A DNA stretch of 9,549 nucleotides from Desulfovibrio sp. (GCA_003525525.1 DQED01000411.1:1-9549), one strand, 5' to 3'. Positions 1 through 7,558 are shown, counted from the first letter of the stretch. Numbers and translations: made by a program. Notes: a model not told the origin generated them from the letters alone.

Positions 1-1700
1 GCGAAGCCGCGTCCGGCCTCGCCGGCGCGGGCAGCCTCGATGGCGGCATTGAGCGCCAGGAGATTGGTCTGGTCGGCGATGTCGGAGATGACGTCGAGGA
101 TCTGGCCGATGCTCTGGGCCTGGCTGCCCAGGGTGTCCATGTCGCCTTTCATTGCCTGGGACTGGCGCTGGACCTGGGCGATGCCGGACACGACCTCCCC
201 CACGGCCCGTGCGCCGTCAGTTGCCCTGGACCGGGCCTGTTCGGCGGTTCGGACGGCACTGGCGGCGTTGGCGGCGACTTCGAGCACGGTGGCGTTCATT
301 TGCGCCATGGCCGTGACCGTTTCGCCGATGCGACGGGCCTGGCCCTCGGCCCCCCGGCCGGACAGGTCGACCTGCTCGGACAACTGGGCCAGGGCGGCGG
401 CGACGTTTTCCGCCACGGACCGTATTCTGTCGGCGGCGTGGGCGAGGCTTTCCGCACGCGACTCGGCCTCCCGCCCGGCGGTCTCGGCGGACAGGCGGCA
501 CACTTCCGCGGCCTTCCCCCGTTCCTGGGCCAGGGCGAACTGCTCCCGCGCCTTGTCGATCTGCTCCTTGAGCCGCAGCACCATGCCGCGCAGGGCCACG
601 GCCAGCCCGCCGATCTCGTCCTTCTGGTTTACGTCCAGGGCGGCGTTCAGTTCGCCCCGGCTGATTTTTTCGGCGAAATCGAGGGTTCGGCGCAGGGGGC
701 GTCCGACGGCGAGACAGATCCGCCAGCCGAGGGTCGCGGTGACGAGGGCGACCAGCACGGCGCTGCTGGCCATCCAGAACAGGGAACTCCTGGCGCTTTG
801 CAGCAGGGCGGCGACCTGACCGCCGGTGGCCGCATCCCAGGCCTTTTCCACCTGCATCATGAGGTCGATGCGTCTGGTTGCGGCGGCGAACCAGGCTGCC
901 GGGTCCACGTCGAGGTGCGGCTTGTCCGAATTGGCGTAGGCGAGTTCCCGGAAGCGCTCTACCTCGGCGTCGGCGTTCCTGAGCTTCTCCTCGAGCAAGG
1001 TCCGCGCCTCCTTGCCGCCCATGTCGGCGAAGGAGCGCAGATAGGTGTCCTGGGCGCTCACGCGGATGAGCCAGTCCCGGTAAAGCTGCTTGCCGAACGT
1101 GCCGGCGGCGAAGGCGCCGCTCAGGCTGGCGCGCTCCTGGCCGGCGATTTCCTTGCCGCGCATGAGCTGGAGGATCGAGGCGCAGGACAGGCTCATGCCC
1201 GTGCCGCTGGCCAGGGCCATGCCCTGGGAAACGGCGTCGAGCATGCTGGCGATGCAGGCATTGTAGCTGGCGATGACTTCGAGAGCGTCGAAACGCAGCC
1301 CGCTCACCGCCTCCCGTGCGGCGTTGAGCTCCTGGAGCCGGGACAGCACGGGGCTGAAGATGGGTTGAAAAGGGGCGTCCTTTTGGCGCGCGACGGCCTG
1401 TATGACGGGTTCGAGCCGTTCGCGGGCCGCGTCGCTTCGTTTTTTCTGCTGCTCGAGCTCCTGTCCGAACCGCGCCCCCCGGCTGCTGGCGTAGCCGGAA
1501 GACAGGCCGCGTTCCTTTTGCAGCTCGTGAACGAGTTCCCCCATCGTCTGCGTGACGCGCAACAGCAGTTCCGTCTGGTTTAGCCTGTTCAGGGCCTGCC
1601 AGCGCCCGTAGCTTTCCGTGGCGGCATAGAAGAGGAATGCCGCCATGGGAAGCGCAAGCAACAGGCTGAGCTTGCCGGACATGTTCATATTCGCAAGCAT
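1..1700 (-). CDS. Methyl-accepting chemotaxis protein with NIT-type (nitrate/nitrite) sensor region, partial at left edge
   Basis: An open frame of 566 codons starts at an ATG (1698-1700) behind the purine tract AAGGGGGG (1705-1712) and runs off the window, so the C-terminus is missing. A short N-terminal membrane segment (about residues 11-28) is followed by a periplasmic region of roughly 275 residues, a second membrane segment (about 303-325), a HAMP domain (about 330-385) and the start of the cytoplasmic signalling domain. The last visible residues include the MCP hallmark [20 protein letters not shown]. Near residues 56-90 the periplasmic part reads [16 protein letters not shown], then a phenylalanine and a KKRSD stretch. 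This is the signature of the NIT domain (LQ.ERG.SAGY...F...L..QR..TD), a helical module associated with nitrate and nitrite sensing. The gene starts 45 bp after napA on the same strand with no terminator hairpin between, so it is probably cotranscribed with nap. MCP identity is certain; the nitrate ligand is inferred from the NIT signature and context. Confidence 0.93.
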   Translation of the reverse strand, partial: MLANMNMSGKLSLLLALPMAAFLFYAATESYGRWQALNRLNQTELLLRVTQTMGELVHELQKERGLSSGYASSRGARFGQELEQQKKRSDAARERLEPVIQAVARQKDAPFQPIFSPVLSRLQELNAAREAVSGLRFDALEVIASYNACIASMLDAVSQGMALASGTGMSLSCASILQLMRGKEIAGQERASLSGAFAAGTFGKQLYRDWLIRVSAQDTYLRSFADMGGKEARTLLEEKLRNADAEVERFRELAYANSDKPHLDVDPAAWFAAATRRIDLMMQVEKAWDAATGGQVAALLQSARSSLFWMASSAVLVALVTATLGWRICLAVGRPLRRTLDFAEKISRGELNAALDVNQKDEIGGLAVALRGMVLRLKEQIDKAREQFALAQERGKAAEVCRLSAETAGREAESRAESLAHAADRIRSVAENVAAALAQLSEQVDLSGRGAEGQARRIGETVTAMAQMNATVLEVAANAASAVRTAEQARSRATDGARAVGEVVSGIAQVQRQSQAMKGDMDTLGSQAQSIGQILDVISDIADQTNLLALNAAIEAARAGEAGRGF

Positions 1701-1745
1701 GTCGCCCCCCTTTGTTTGCCAGGGATGCGTCCAGGCGTTCCCAGT

Positions 1746-4004
1746 TCAGACCTTGGTCACCTTGGCGGCGCAGATTTTGAACTCCGGTTGCTTGGAGATG
1801 TCGTCGATGGCGTCCACGGTGAGTTCGTTGACGAGCTTTTTCGCGTCGTAGAAGGGCGTGAACACGAGTCCCGGCCGACAGATTTCGCCCACCCGGGCCG
1901 GCAGGTCCACGCTGCCCCGGCGGGTCTCCACGCGCACCGTGTCGCCGTTGGCGACGCCCAGGCGCTTGGCGTCCTCCTGGTTGACCTCCACGAAAGCCGT
2001 GGGAAACGCCTTGTGGATTTCCGGCACCTTGCCGGTCATGGTGCCGGTGTGCCACTGGTCGATGACCCGGCCGGTGGTCAGGACGAAGGGGTAGGCGGCG
2101 TCCGGCGGTTCGGCCGCGGGCTTGTGGGGCCGCAGCCACATGATGGCCTTGCCTCCCGGGTTGCCGTAGAAGACGAACTTGTCGGGATGGTCGGGGGGAA
2201 TGTTGGGATCCTCGCCCCGGGCGTAGCGGATCCTGGTGCCGGGGTGGTCCTCGGTGGGGCAGGGCCACAACAGGCCCGAGGTCTTGCGCAGCCGTTCGCG
2301 CGTCATGCCCTTGAAGTTGTAGGCCGAGTGGCTCGAGACCTCGCGCCATTCGTCCCAGACTTCCGTGGCGTTTTTGAAAGGCACGAGTTTGGGATCCACG
2401 CCCATGCGCAGGGCCAGGTCCACGAGGATGTTGACGCCCGGACGGGCTTCTCCCGGGGGCTCCACGGCCTTTTCGATGAGCGCGTAACGCCGCTCGCCGC
2501 AGCCGTAGACGCCGTCGCGCTCGCACCAGAAGGCCGCCGGGAAGATCACGTCGGCGTACTTGAGTGTTTCGGCGTCGCCGAAGGCCTCGATCACGGCCAG
2601 GAACTTGGTGTCCTTCCTGAGATTGGCGGCGTACTTCCTGACGTTGGGCAGGCTCTGGGCCGGGTTGGTGCAAAGGACCAGCATGGCCTTGATGCTGTCG
2701 CCGAGCGCCCCGAACATGGCCGTGGTAAAAAGACCGGGCTCCGGGGCGATGCTGTCCTGGGGGATGTCCCAGATTTTTTCCATCTCGTTACGCTGCGCCT
2801 TGTTGGCGATGTTCCGGCCCCCTGGCAGGAGGTGGGCCAGGGAGCCGGTATCGCGCACGCCGCCGCAGGCATTGGGCTGGCCGGTCAGGGAAAAGCTGGT
2901 GGAGCCGGGCTTGCAGATCTTGCCCGTGAGCAGATGCAGGTTGTGCACCAGGTTGTTGGCCCACACGCCCTGGATGCGCTGGTTGAGCCCCATGCACCAC
3001 AGCGACATGGTGGCGCTCGATCCGGCGAAAAGTTTGGCTGCCGCGACGATGGAGGCGGCCGGCACGCCGGTGATCTCCGCCGCCTTCTCGGGCGGGTACT
3101 GGGCCACGAAGGCCCGGTACTCGTCGAAGCTCCGCTCCTCGGGCTTGCCGTCCACCATCTGCCGGAACACCGTGTATTTGCCGTGGAAACGGGGGTCGTC
3201 CATCTCCTCGCTGATGATGACGTGGGCCATGGCGTTTAAAAGCGCCAGATCCGTGCCCGGCACGATGGGCAGGTACAGGTCGGCGATGCGGGCCGTGTTG
3301 GTCAACCGGGGATCGACGACGATGACCTTGACGTTGGGGTCGGCCTGCTTGCGGGCGGCCAACCGGCGGAAAAGCACCGGGTGGCACTCTGAGGTGTTGG
3401 ACCCGATGATGAAAAAGCATGTCGCGGCGTCCATGTCCTCGTAGCAGCCCATGGGCTCGTCCTTGCCGAAGGTGGTGACGTAGCCGCCCACGGCCGAGGC
3501 CATGCACAGACGCGGGTTGCCGTCCACGTTGTTGGAGCGCAGCCCCGCCTTGAAAATCTTGTTGGCCAGGTAGGACTCTTCGGTCAGCGCCTGGCCCGAC
3601 CCGTAGAAAGCCACGGCCTTGGGGCCGTGCTTTTCCAGCACTTCCTTGAATCGCGCGGCGGTGAGGCCCAGCGCCTCGTCCCAACTGGCCGGGGTCAGCT
3701 GGCCGTTTTTGCGGACAAGCGGCCTGGTCAGGCGGTCCGGGGCGTTGACCACGGCCGGCAGCAGCGCCCCCTTGAGGCAGAGCAGCCCCTTGTTGTGGTT
3801 GTTGGGATCGCCCTTGACCATGACCACCTTGCCGTCGCGCACGCCCACCATGACGCCGCAGCCTGTGCCGCAGTAGCGGCACACGCCCTTGACCCAGGTT
3901 TGCGGCCCCTGTTCCGGCGCGGCCGTGGCGCGCTTGGGATCGAGCAGTGAAAAAGCCGCCATCACTGCGGAGTATTTTATGAAGTCGCGTCTGCTCAGTG
4001 GCAT
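1746..4004 (-). CDS. napA: Periplasmic nitrate reductase catalytic subunit NapA
   Basis: 752 residues, about the length of the monomeric Desulfovibrio NapA. It reduces nitrate to nitrite in the periplasm using a Mo-bis-MGD centre and one [4Fe-4S] cluster. The N-terminus has a twin-arginine signal (SRRDFIK, residues 4-10) with a hydrophobic stretch and probable cleavage after the ATA region near residue 29, so it is exported folded by Tat. Cluster cysteines are C42, C45, C49 (VCRYCGTGCG) and C76, with K78 in the CLKG motif that bridges the cluster to the molybdopterin. C167 in RLCMASAV is the expected Mo-ligating cysteine, which marks NapA/Fdh-type enzymes apart from Ser- or Asp-ligated relatives. 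The C-terminal part has the molybdopterin dinucleotide-binding fold (LTTGRVIDQWHTGTMT). A strong Shine-Dalgarno AAGGAGG lies at 4011-4017. It is third in a napC-napM-napA unit. No napD-type chaperone, napB or napGH is seen in the window. Confidence 0.97.
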   Translation of the reverse strand: MPLSRRDFIKYSAVMAAFSLLDPKRATAAPEQGPQTWVKGVCRYCGTGCGVMVGVRDGKVVMVKGDPNNHNKGLLCLKGALLPAVVNAPDRLTRPLVRKNGQLTPASWDEALGLTAARFKEVLEKHGPKAVAFYGSGQALTEESYLANKIFKAGLRSNNVDGNPRLCMASAVGGYVTTFGKDEPMGCYEDMDAATCFFIIGSNTSECHPVLFRRLAARKQADPNVKVIVVDPRLTNTARIADLYLPIVPGTDLALLNAMAHVIISEEMDDPRFHGKYTVFRQMVDGKPEERSFDEYRAFVAQYPPEKAAEITGVPAASIVAAAKLFAGSSATMSLWCMGLNQRIQGVWANNLVHNLHLLTGKICKPGSTSFSLTGQPNACGGVRDTGSLAHLLPGGRNIANKAQRNEMEKIWDIPQDSIAPEPGLFTTAMFGALGDSIKAMLVLCTNPAQSLPNVRKYAANLRKDTKFLAVIEAFGDAETLKYADVIFPAAFWCERDGVYGCGERRYALIEKAVEPPGEARPGVNILVDLALRMGVDPKLVPFKNATEVWDEWREVSSHSAYNFKGMTRERLRKTSGLLWPCPTEDHPGTRIRYARGEDPNIPPDHPDKFVFYGNPGGKAIMWLRPHKPAAEPPDAAYPFVLTTGRVIDQWHTGTMTGKVPEIHKAFPTAFVEVNQEDAKRLGVANGDTVRVETRRGSVDLPARVGEICRPGLVFTPFYDAKKLVNELTVDAIDDISKQPEFKICAAKVTKV

Positions 4005-4086
4005 GTCGTTCCTCCTTGGCCCGGCCGGCCCTGGTCGCGAGCGCGGGGCCGGGTCGGCGGATTTCAGTACGGTTGCTCGGTCGGCC

Positions 4087-4113
4087 TGCGCCCGCGCGAT
4101 GCCGGCGGGCGCA
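4087..4113 (-). repeat. Stable inverted repeat in the napM-napA gap
   Basis: Arms 4087-4095 and 4105-4113 are perfect 9-bp inverted copies (TGCGCCCGC on the plus strand) around a 9-nt loop. The hairpin begins 8 nt after the napM stop and has no T tract after it. In the nap transcript it could act as a 3' stability or processing element, or as a weak attenuator that sets the NapM to NapA ratio. The inverted repeat is certain; its role is inferred. Confidence 0.6.
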
Positions 4114-4121
4114 TTCGTCCG

Positions 4122-4571
4122 CTACTCGGCCTTCTCCTTGGACAAGGACTTGGCGTACGTGTCGTGGTGCAGGGAATTGGTGTGGAAGCCGTGGCAACCG
4201 TCGCAGTGGTCGCGCACGCCGAATTTCTCGGCCATGCGCTGCATGGCCGGTGCATGGCAGCGCTGACAGGCCACCGCGGCGCTGGGGTTGGCGGAGAAGG
4301 GCACCGAGCCCTTGCCGTCGGGCTGGCCGTGGCAGACGTAGCATTTGACCAGCAACATGCCGTGTTTGCTCTCGTACCAGTCCTGGGCCACCTTGGGCGT
4401 GGCCTTTCTGTGGCAGGTGTAGCAGTCGCTCTGGTCGTCGGCGATTTCGCCGTGGCGGACCTTGGCCCCCTCGCAGCGTGTGCCGGTGAACCCCAAGGTC
4501 AGGTAGGAGAAGTAGGCCGCGAGCAGGGCGGCCAGCCCCAGAAGGACGAGCATCCAGGCGCGTTTTTTCAT
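4122..4571 (-). CDS. napM: Tetraheme cytochrome c NapM
   Basis: 149 residues with an N-terminal signal or anchor segment (about 4-25: basic MKKR, then a Leu/Ala-rich stretch) and four CxxCH heme motifs at residues 50-54 (CYTCH), 77-81 (CYVCH), 102-106 (CQRCH) and 123-127 (CDGCH). Size, heme count and position between a NapC-type cytochrome and NapA match NapM of the Desulfovibrio nap cluster, which is thought to carry electrons from NapC to the monomeric NapA in place of the NapB found in proteobacteria with heterodimeric enzymes. The start at 4571 was chosen because a clear signal sequence begins there; longer upstream readings overlap napC and look non-coding. Its stop is 117 bp before napA, a gap that holds a very stable hairpin. 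It begins 26 bp after the napC stop. The protein acts in the periplasm, probably membrane-anchored if the N-terminus is not cleaved. The assignment rests on context and heme pattern rather than on alignment. Confidence 0.85.
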   Translation of the reverse strand: MKKRAWMLVLLGLAALLAAYFSYLTLGFTGTRCEGAKVRHGEIADDQSDCYTCHRKATPKVAQDWYESKHGMLLVKCYVCHGQPDGKGSVPFSANPSAAVACQRCHAPAMQRMAEKFGVRDHCDGCHGFHTNSLHHDTYAKSLSKEKAE

Positions 4572-4597
4572 GACGGTTCCCTCGTGGCCTGCCGGGC

Positions 4598-5158
4598 CTA
4601 TTCCCCGGCCTGGGGCAGTTTGGCGGCAAAGGCGGCGTTGACCGCGTAGCGCCGGTCGAAGACGGGCAGGTGGGCCATGTTGGCGTGGCAGCCGGCGCAG
4701 GTCCGCCGGGCGTTGCCGTCCTTGCCGAGCCAGGCGTCGTGGGCCTTTCTGCCTTCCGGGCTTATGGGCTCGCCCTTGACGTTTCGCGTCAGGTCGGCGT
4801 GGCAGGCCAGGCAGCTGGCGTCGGCCACGAAGCGCCGGCCCACGCCCTGCATCTCCCGACGGTCCAGGTCGTCGACGTCGCCGAAGAGGTGGACGGCGGC
4901 GTCGCGCACGCCGAGGTAGGACTTCACCATCAAGTAGTCGAGACCGTATCCCGGAGGCATGTGACACTGAACGCAAGTGATGGGATTCTTGTCCTTGTCC
5001 ACGGCGTGGGCGGAACGTTTGAGCTCGAAGCCTTGCGTCTCCATCTCGTGGCAGGAAAGGCAGAATTCCGTGGTCGATGTCTTTTTGATGGCGTACACGC
5101 TGCTGAGCGCAATAAACGCCACAAGGCAGACGATCGTCGCGACAGCGGTCTTTTTCAT
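4598..5158 (-). CDS. napC: NapC/NirT-family tetraheme cytochrome c (quinol oxidation for nitrate reduction)
   Basis: 186 residues: a single N-terminal membrane anchor (about 4-23, after MKK) and four CxxCH motifs at 33-37, 62-66, 116-120 and 154-158. The first reads CLSCHEME; this CxxCHxM pattern near the anchor is typical of the NapC/NirT/NrfH family, in which heme 1 sits next to the quinol site. The likely role is to take electrons from menaquinol at the outer face of the membrane and pass them through NapM to NapA. The start at 5158 was preferred to an in-frame ATG at 5215 because the basic-plus-hydrophobic anchor begins there and because the upstream start falls next to the predicted sigma-54 promoter (5218-5233), where transcription would start at about 5207. 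It is the first gene of the nap unit. By family alone it could be another NirT-type quinol dehydrogenase, but placement before napM-napA makes NapC by far the best reading. Confidence 0.9.
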   Translation of the reverse strand: MKKTAVATIVCLVAFIALSSVYAIKKTSTTEFCLSCHEMETQGFELKRSAHAVDKDKNPITCVQCHMPPGYGLDYLMVKSYLGVRDAAVHLFGDVDDLDRREMQGVGRRFVADASCLACHADLTRNVKGEPISPEGRKAHDAWLGKDGNARRTCAGCHANMAHLPVFDRRYAVNAAFAAKLPQAGE

Positions 5159-5217
5159 GGGAGTGTCCTGCGTTTCCTTGGCTGCATCTGGCCAATGACC
5201 GATTGTTCCAGGCAAAA

Positions 5218-5233
5218 AGCAAGAGACATGCCA
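5218..5233 (-). promoter_or_regulatory. Predicted sigma-54 promoter of napCMA
   Basis: Read on the minus strand the sequence is TGGCATGTCTCTTGCT. This matches the sigma-54 consensus TGGCAC-N5-TTGC[A/T] at all but one of its specified bases, with the required GG-N10-GC spacing. Transcription would begin near 5207, leaving about a 50-nt leader before napC at 5158. Sigma-54 promoters need an AAA+ enhancer-binding protein, and suitable dyads lie just upstream (5273-5355). Predicted from sequence only. Confidence 0.75.
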
Positions 5234-5272
5234 CGGGAGGGGACGCCCGGGAAGGTGCGGGAATCGCGGCTT

Positions 5273-5355
5273 TGTCCTTTTGGCGTGACAGTGTCGGGTG
5301 TCCGGTTTCCCTGACTGCTGTCATGACAAACGGACACTGTCGGATGGATATGACA
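5273..5355. promoter_or_regulatory. Array of TGTC-N10-GACA dyads: candidate enhancer shared by nap and nrf
   Basis: Three exact TGTC-N10-GACA dyads lie at 5273-5290, 5319-5336 and 5338-5355. A fourth at 5299-5316 has GACT in place of GACA. Centres are 26, 20 and 19 bp apart, so the last three sit about two helical turns from one another. The extended consensus is roughly CTGTC-N10-GACAG. The layout TGT-N10-ACA is the known upstream activator site of NifA, and Fis-type DNA-binding domains of NtrC/NifA proteins use such dyads. The array lies about 66-148 bp upstream of the predicted nap start and 148-230 bp upstream of the predicted nrf start, a normal distance for an enhancer acting by looping. 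A perfect 10-bp palindrome TGTCATGACA (5319-5328) lies inside the third dyad. The regulator is not encoded in the window. Confidence 0.7.
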
Positions 5356-5476
5356 GGTTTCAGTGTGTGTTCGCGACGCGCCTTCGCCCTGTAGGAAAGG
5401 GCGGGAGGCGGCCCAAGGCTTGCGTCGGGCCGTTTCGGCGCGGCGCTGTTGCGGCCGGCATCGCGGCGGCGCGGGC

Positions 5477-5492
5477 TGGTTTGCCTTTTGCA
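5477..5492 (+). promoter_or_regulatory. Predicted sigma-54 promoter of nrfHA
   Basis: The sequence TGGTTTGCCTTTTGCA has the -24 TGG and the -12 TTGCA of a sigma-54 promoter with exact GG-N10-GC spacing (GG 5478-5479, GC 5490-5491). The CAC after TGG is not conserved, so this is weaker than the nap-facing element. Transcription would start near 5503, giving a leader of about 57 nt before nrfH. It faces away from the nap promoter, with the dyad array between the two. Confidence 0.65.
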
Positions 5493-5542
5493 CAGGCCGC
5501 CTAACCGGGATGCCGGTGGGCGGCCTCCCGATTTTTTGGCCA

Positions 5543-5555
5543 AAGGAAGGAAGGG
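5543..5555 (+). promoter_or_regulatory. Ribosome-binding region that fixes the nrfH start
   Basis: The purine tract AAGGAAGGAAGGG lies 5 nt before the ATG at 5561. It contains two overlapping Shine-Dalgarno-like cores and supports starting nrfH here rather than at the in-frame ATG at 5363. Confidence 0.75.
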
Positions 5556-5560
5556 ACGAG

Positions 5561-6007
5561 ATGCCGAAGAAAATCCACCTGGCTCTGGCCGGCCTGGTCG
5601 TGGCCGCAGCGGGGCTCTTTCTGGCCCTGGGGCCGCCGCGGCTTCTGGCCAAATCCGAAAGCCCGGACTTCTGCGCCTCCTGCCACGTCATGGAGGCGCA
5701 GTACGAAGCCTGGTTCCACCAGGGCGCGCACCGGCGCAAGGCCTGTGTGGAATGCCACCTGCCCAATGACAACATGGCGGGGCACTACGTCTGGAAGGCC
5801 ATCGACGGCATGAAGGACGTGGTGGTGTTCAACTCCGGCCGCGTGCCGGAAAACATCCGCATCTCCGCCCATGGCAAGGAGGTGCTGCAGGCCAACTGCA
5901 TCCGCTGCCACGAGACGGCCGTGGACATGATCGACCAGGGCCGTCCCTGCACCGACTGCCACCGCCGCATCACCCATGCCCGGACCGGGACCGTGGAAAC
6001 GCGCTGA
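5561..6007 (+). CDS. nrfH: Cytochrome c nitrite reductase small subunit NrfH
   Basis: 148 residues: an N-terminal membrane anchor (about 6-24) and four CxxCH motifs at 38-42 (CASCHVM), 62-66, 113-117 and 130-134. In the NrfH family the methionine two residues after the first CxxCH (here M44) ligates heme 1 next to the menaquinol site, and it is present. NrfH oxidises menaquinol, holds NrfA on the outer face of the membrane and feeds it electrons. The length is close to known Desulfovibrio NrfH. A longer in-frame reading from 5363 is rejected, because a strong purine-rich ribosome-binding region (5543-5555) and a proper signal anchor begin at 5561, and the predicted sigma-54 promoter at 5477-5492 lies inside the longer reading. 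nrfA follows 33 bp downstream. The divergent neighbour is napC, and the two share a 402-bp control region. Confidence 0.96.
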   Translation: MPKKIHLALAGLVVAAAGLFLALGPPRLLAKSESPDFCASCHVMEAQYEAWFHQGAHRRKACVECHLPNDNMAGHYVWKAIDGMKDVVVFNSGRVPENIRISAHGKEVLQANCIRCHETAVDMIDQGRPCTDCHRRITHARTGTVETR

Positions 6008-6040
6008 CACGGACAGACAACCATCCAAGAGAGGAAGACC

Positions 6041-7507
6041 ATGCGAGGCAAAACCGTCATCAAAGTCGCCGTGGCCCTGGGGATCGCCACATTCCTGTTC
6101 GTGCCCTACGCCTGTTCGCCGCCCAAGCCCGAACCGGTCAAGACCGTGACCATCCCCGACGGCGAGATCGATCCGGCGGTGTGGGGCAAGGCCTATCCCG
6201 AGGAATACGAGAGCTGGAAAAAGACCGAGCAGCCGGAACCGGCGGGCAAGAGCAAGTACAAGCGCGGCTTCGACGCCGACGGCATCACCTACGACAAGCT
6301 GGCCGAGTTTCCGTACATGGCCTTGCTGTTCAGCGGCTGGGGCTTCGGCGTCGAATACAACGAGCCCCGCGGCCACGCCCACATGGTGCGCGACCAGGTG
6401 GAGATCGACGCCTCGCGCCTCAAAGCCGGCGGCGTGTGCCTGACCTGCAAGACGCCCTATGCGCCCTTGCTGGAAAAGGAGATGGGCGTCACGTACTACA
6501 AGATGCCGTACAAGGAAGTGCTCGGCAAGATCCCGGAAAAATTCAAGGATCTGGGCGTGGCGTGCGTCGACTGCCATGACAACAAGGATATGTCGCTCAA
6601 AATCAGCCGCGGCTTCTCCCTTGGCCAGTCGCTCAAGGACATGGGCGTCAACCAGGCGGATCTGACGCGACAGGACATGCGTTCCGTGATCTGCGCCCAG
6701 TGCCACGTCACTTATAATATCAAAAAAGATGCGGAAATGCAGTCTGTCGGCATTCTTTTCCCCTGGCAGAACAGCAAGTGGGGCGGCATCACCATCGAAG
6801 AGATCATCAAACGCATCGCCCACGACGACACGCTCAAGGAATGGAAGCAGACGGTCACCGGCTTCAAGCTGGCCTTCATCCGCCATCCGGAATTCGAGCT
6901 TTTCTCCAACAAGAGCGTGCACTGGAAGGCCGGGGCGTCCTGCGCCGACTGCCACATGCCCTACACCAAGGTCGGCGTGCACAAGGTTTCGGACCACCGG
7001 GTCATGAGCCCGCTCAAAAACGACATGAAGGCCTGCATGCAGTGCCACACCGAGACGGCCGACTGGCTCAAGGAGCAGGTCGTGGCCATCCAGGACCGCA
7101 CGGTGTCGTTGCAAATCCGGGCCGGAAACGCCACGGCCACGGCGGCCAAGCTGTTCGAGGCCGCGCACAAGGCCAGGGACGCGGGCAAGCCCATCGACAA
7201 GGCCCTCTACGACAAGGCCAAGGATTTCTACGAGGAGGCTTTTTACCGTTCGCTTTTTATCGGCGCGGAAAACTCCATCGGTTTCCACAACCCCACCGAG
7301 GCCATGCGCGTGCTCGGCGACTCCATCGCCTTCGCTTCCAAGGCCGAGGGCTATCTGCGCCAAGTCCTGGCCAAGGCCGGCGTGGACGTCCCGGTGCAGG
7401 TCGATCTGGAATTGGCCAAGTACCTCGAAGGGCGCGGCGCCAAGAAGCTTGCGAACCAGCCGCAGCAGGAATTCAAGGATCCCATGGGGGTGCAGCAGCA
7501 GTTCTAG
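6041..7507 (+). CDS. nrfA: Ammonia-forming cytochrome c nitrite reductase NrfA (pentaheme catalytic subunit)
   Basis: 488 residues; reduces nitrite to ammonium with six electrons in the periplasm. Five heme sites are visible: the catalytic CxxCK (C133-K137, CLTCK) with the lysine ligand diagnostic of NrfA, and four CxxCH at 175-179, 218-222, 301-305 and 332-336. The catalytic residues expected by comparison with characterised NrfA are present: R110 in PRGHAH, Y225 in CAQCHVTY and H282 in RHPEFE. ADCHMP, the family's usual sequence around heme 4, is also present. The helical C-terminal domain is complete. The N-terminus has a hydrophobic signal segment (about 7-24) ending in a cysteine (C25). 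The lipobox is poor (P-Y-A-C), so lipoprotein anchoring is uncertain. Ribosome-binding site AGAGG at 6030-6034. It forms an operon with nrfH and ends at a GC-rich hairpin. Confidence 0.98.
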   Translation: MRGKTVIKVAVALGIATFLFVPYACSPPKPEPVKTVTIPDGEIDPAVWGKAYPEEYESWKKTEQPEPAGKSKYKRGFDADGITYDKLAEFPYMALLFSGWGFGVEYNEPRGHAHMVRDQVEIDASRLKAGGVCLTCKTPYAPLLEKEMGVTYYKMPYKEVLGKIPEKFKDLGVACVDCHDNKDMSLKISRGFSLGQSLKDMGVNQADLTRQDMRSVICAQCHVTYNIKKDAEMQSVGILFPWQNSKWGGITIEEIIKRIAHDDTLKEWKQTVTGFKLAFIRHPEFELFSNKSVHWKAGASCADCHMPYTKVGVHKVSDHRVMSPLKNDMKACMQCHTETADWLKEQVVAIQDRTVSLQIRAGNATATAAKLFEAAHKARDAGKPIDKALYDKAKDFYEEAFYRSLFIGAENSIGFHNPTEAMRVLGDSIAFASKAEGYLRQVLAKAGVDVPVQVDLELAKYLEGRGAKKLANQPQQEFKDPMGVQQQF

Positions 7508-7525
7508 CCTGCCCCCTTCCCTCTG

Positions 7526-7558
7526 TCAGGCCCGCCCGGGAAACCGGGCGGGCCCTGA
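7526..7558 (+). terminator. GC-rich hairpin after nrfA, candidate terminator
   Basis: An 11-bp perfect stem (7529-7539 with 7544-7554, GGCCCGCCCGG) closes a GAAA loop of the GNRA type. Outer pairs TCA/TGA extend it past a one-base bulge. It lies 18 nt after the nrfA stop. No T tract follows, so it is either a Rho-assisted terminator or a 3' stabilising hairpin. Confidence 0.6.

Noticed and set aside
217..2673. Very long minus-strand open frame (818 codons) across the MCP and napA
   Set aside because: It is out of frame with two clearly recognised genes, rich in Arg/Pro/Gly/Gln without domain patterns; a by-product of high GC content.
1716..3239. Long plus-strand open frame opposite napA
   Set aside because: Antisense shadow; Gly/Val/His/Ala-rich with no family resemblance.
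5363..6007. Longer version of NrfH starting at 5363
   Set aside because: The extra 66 residues are Arg/Ala-rich and non-coding in look, cover the predicted sigma-54 promoter, and would bury the signal anchor that starts at 5561.
6104..6118. Lipoprotein cleavage site in NrfA (C25)
   Set aside because: The preceding residues P-Y-A do not fit a lipobox well, so a lipid anchor is not claimed.
5501..7363. Long minus-strand open frame (620 codons) opposite nrfH and nrfA
   Set aside because: It is antisense to heme-motif-rich genes with certain identity and has no recognisable domain; typical GC-rich shadow.
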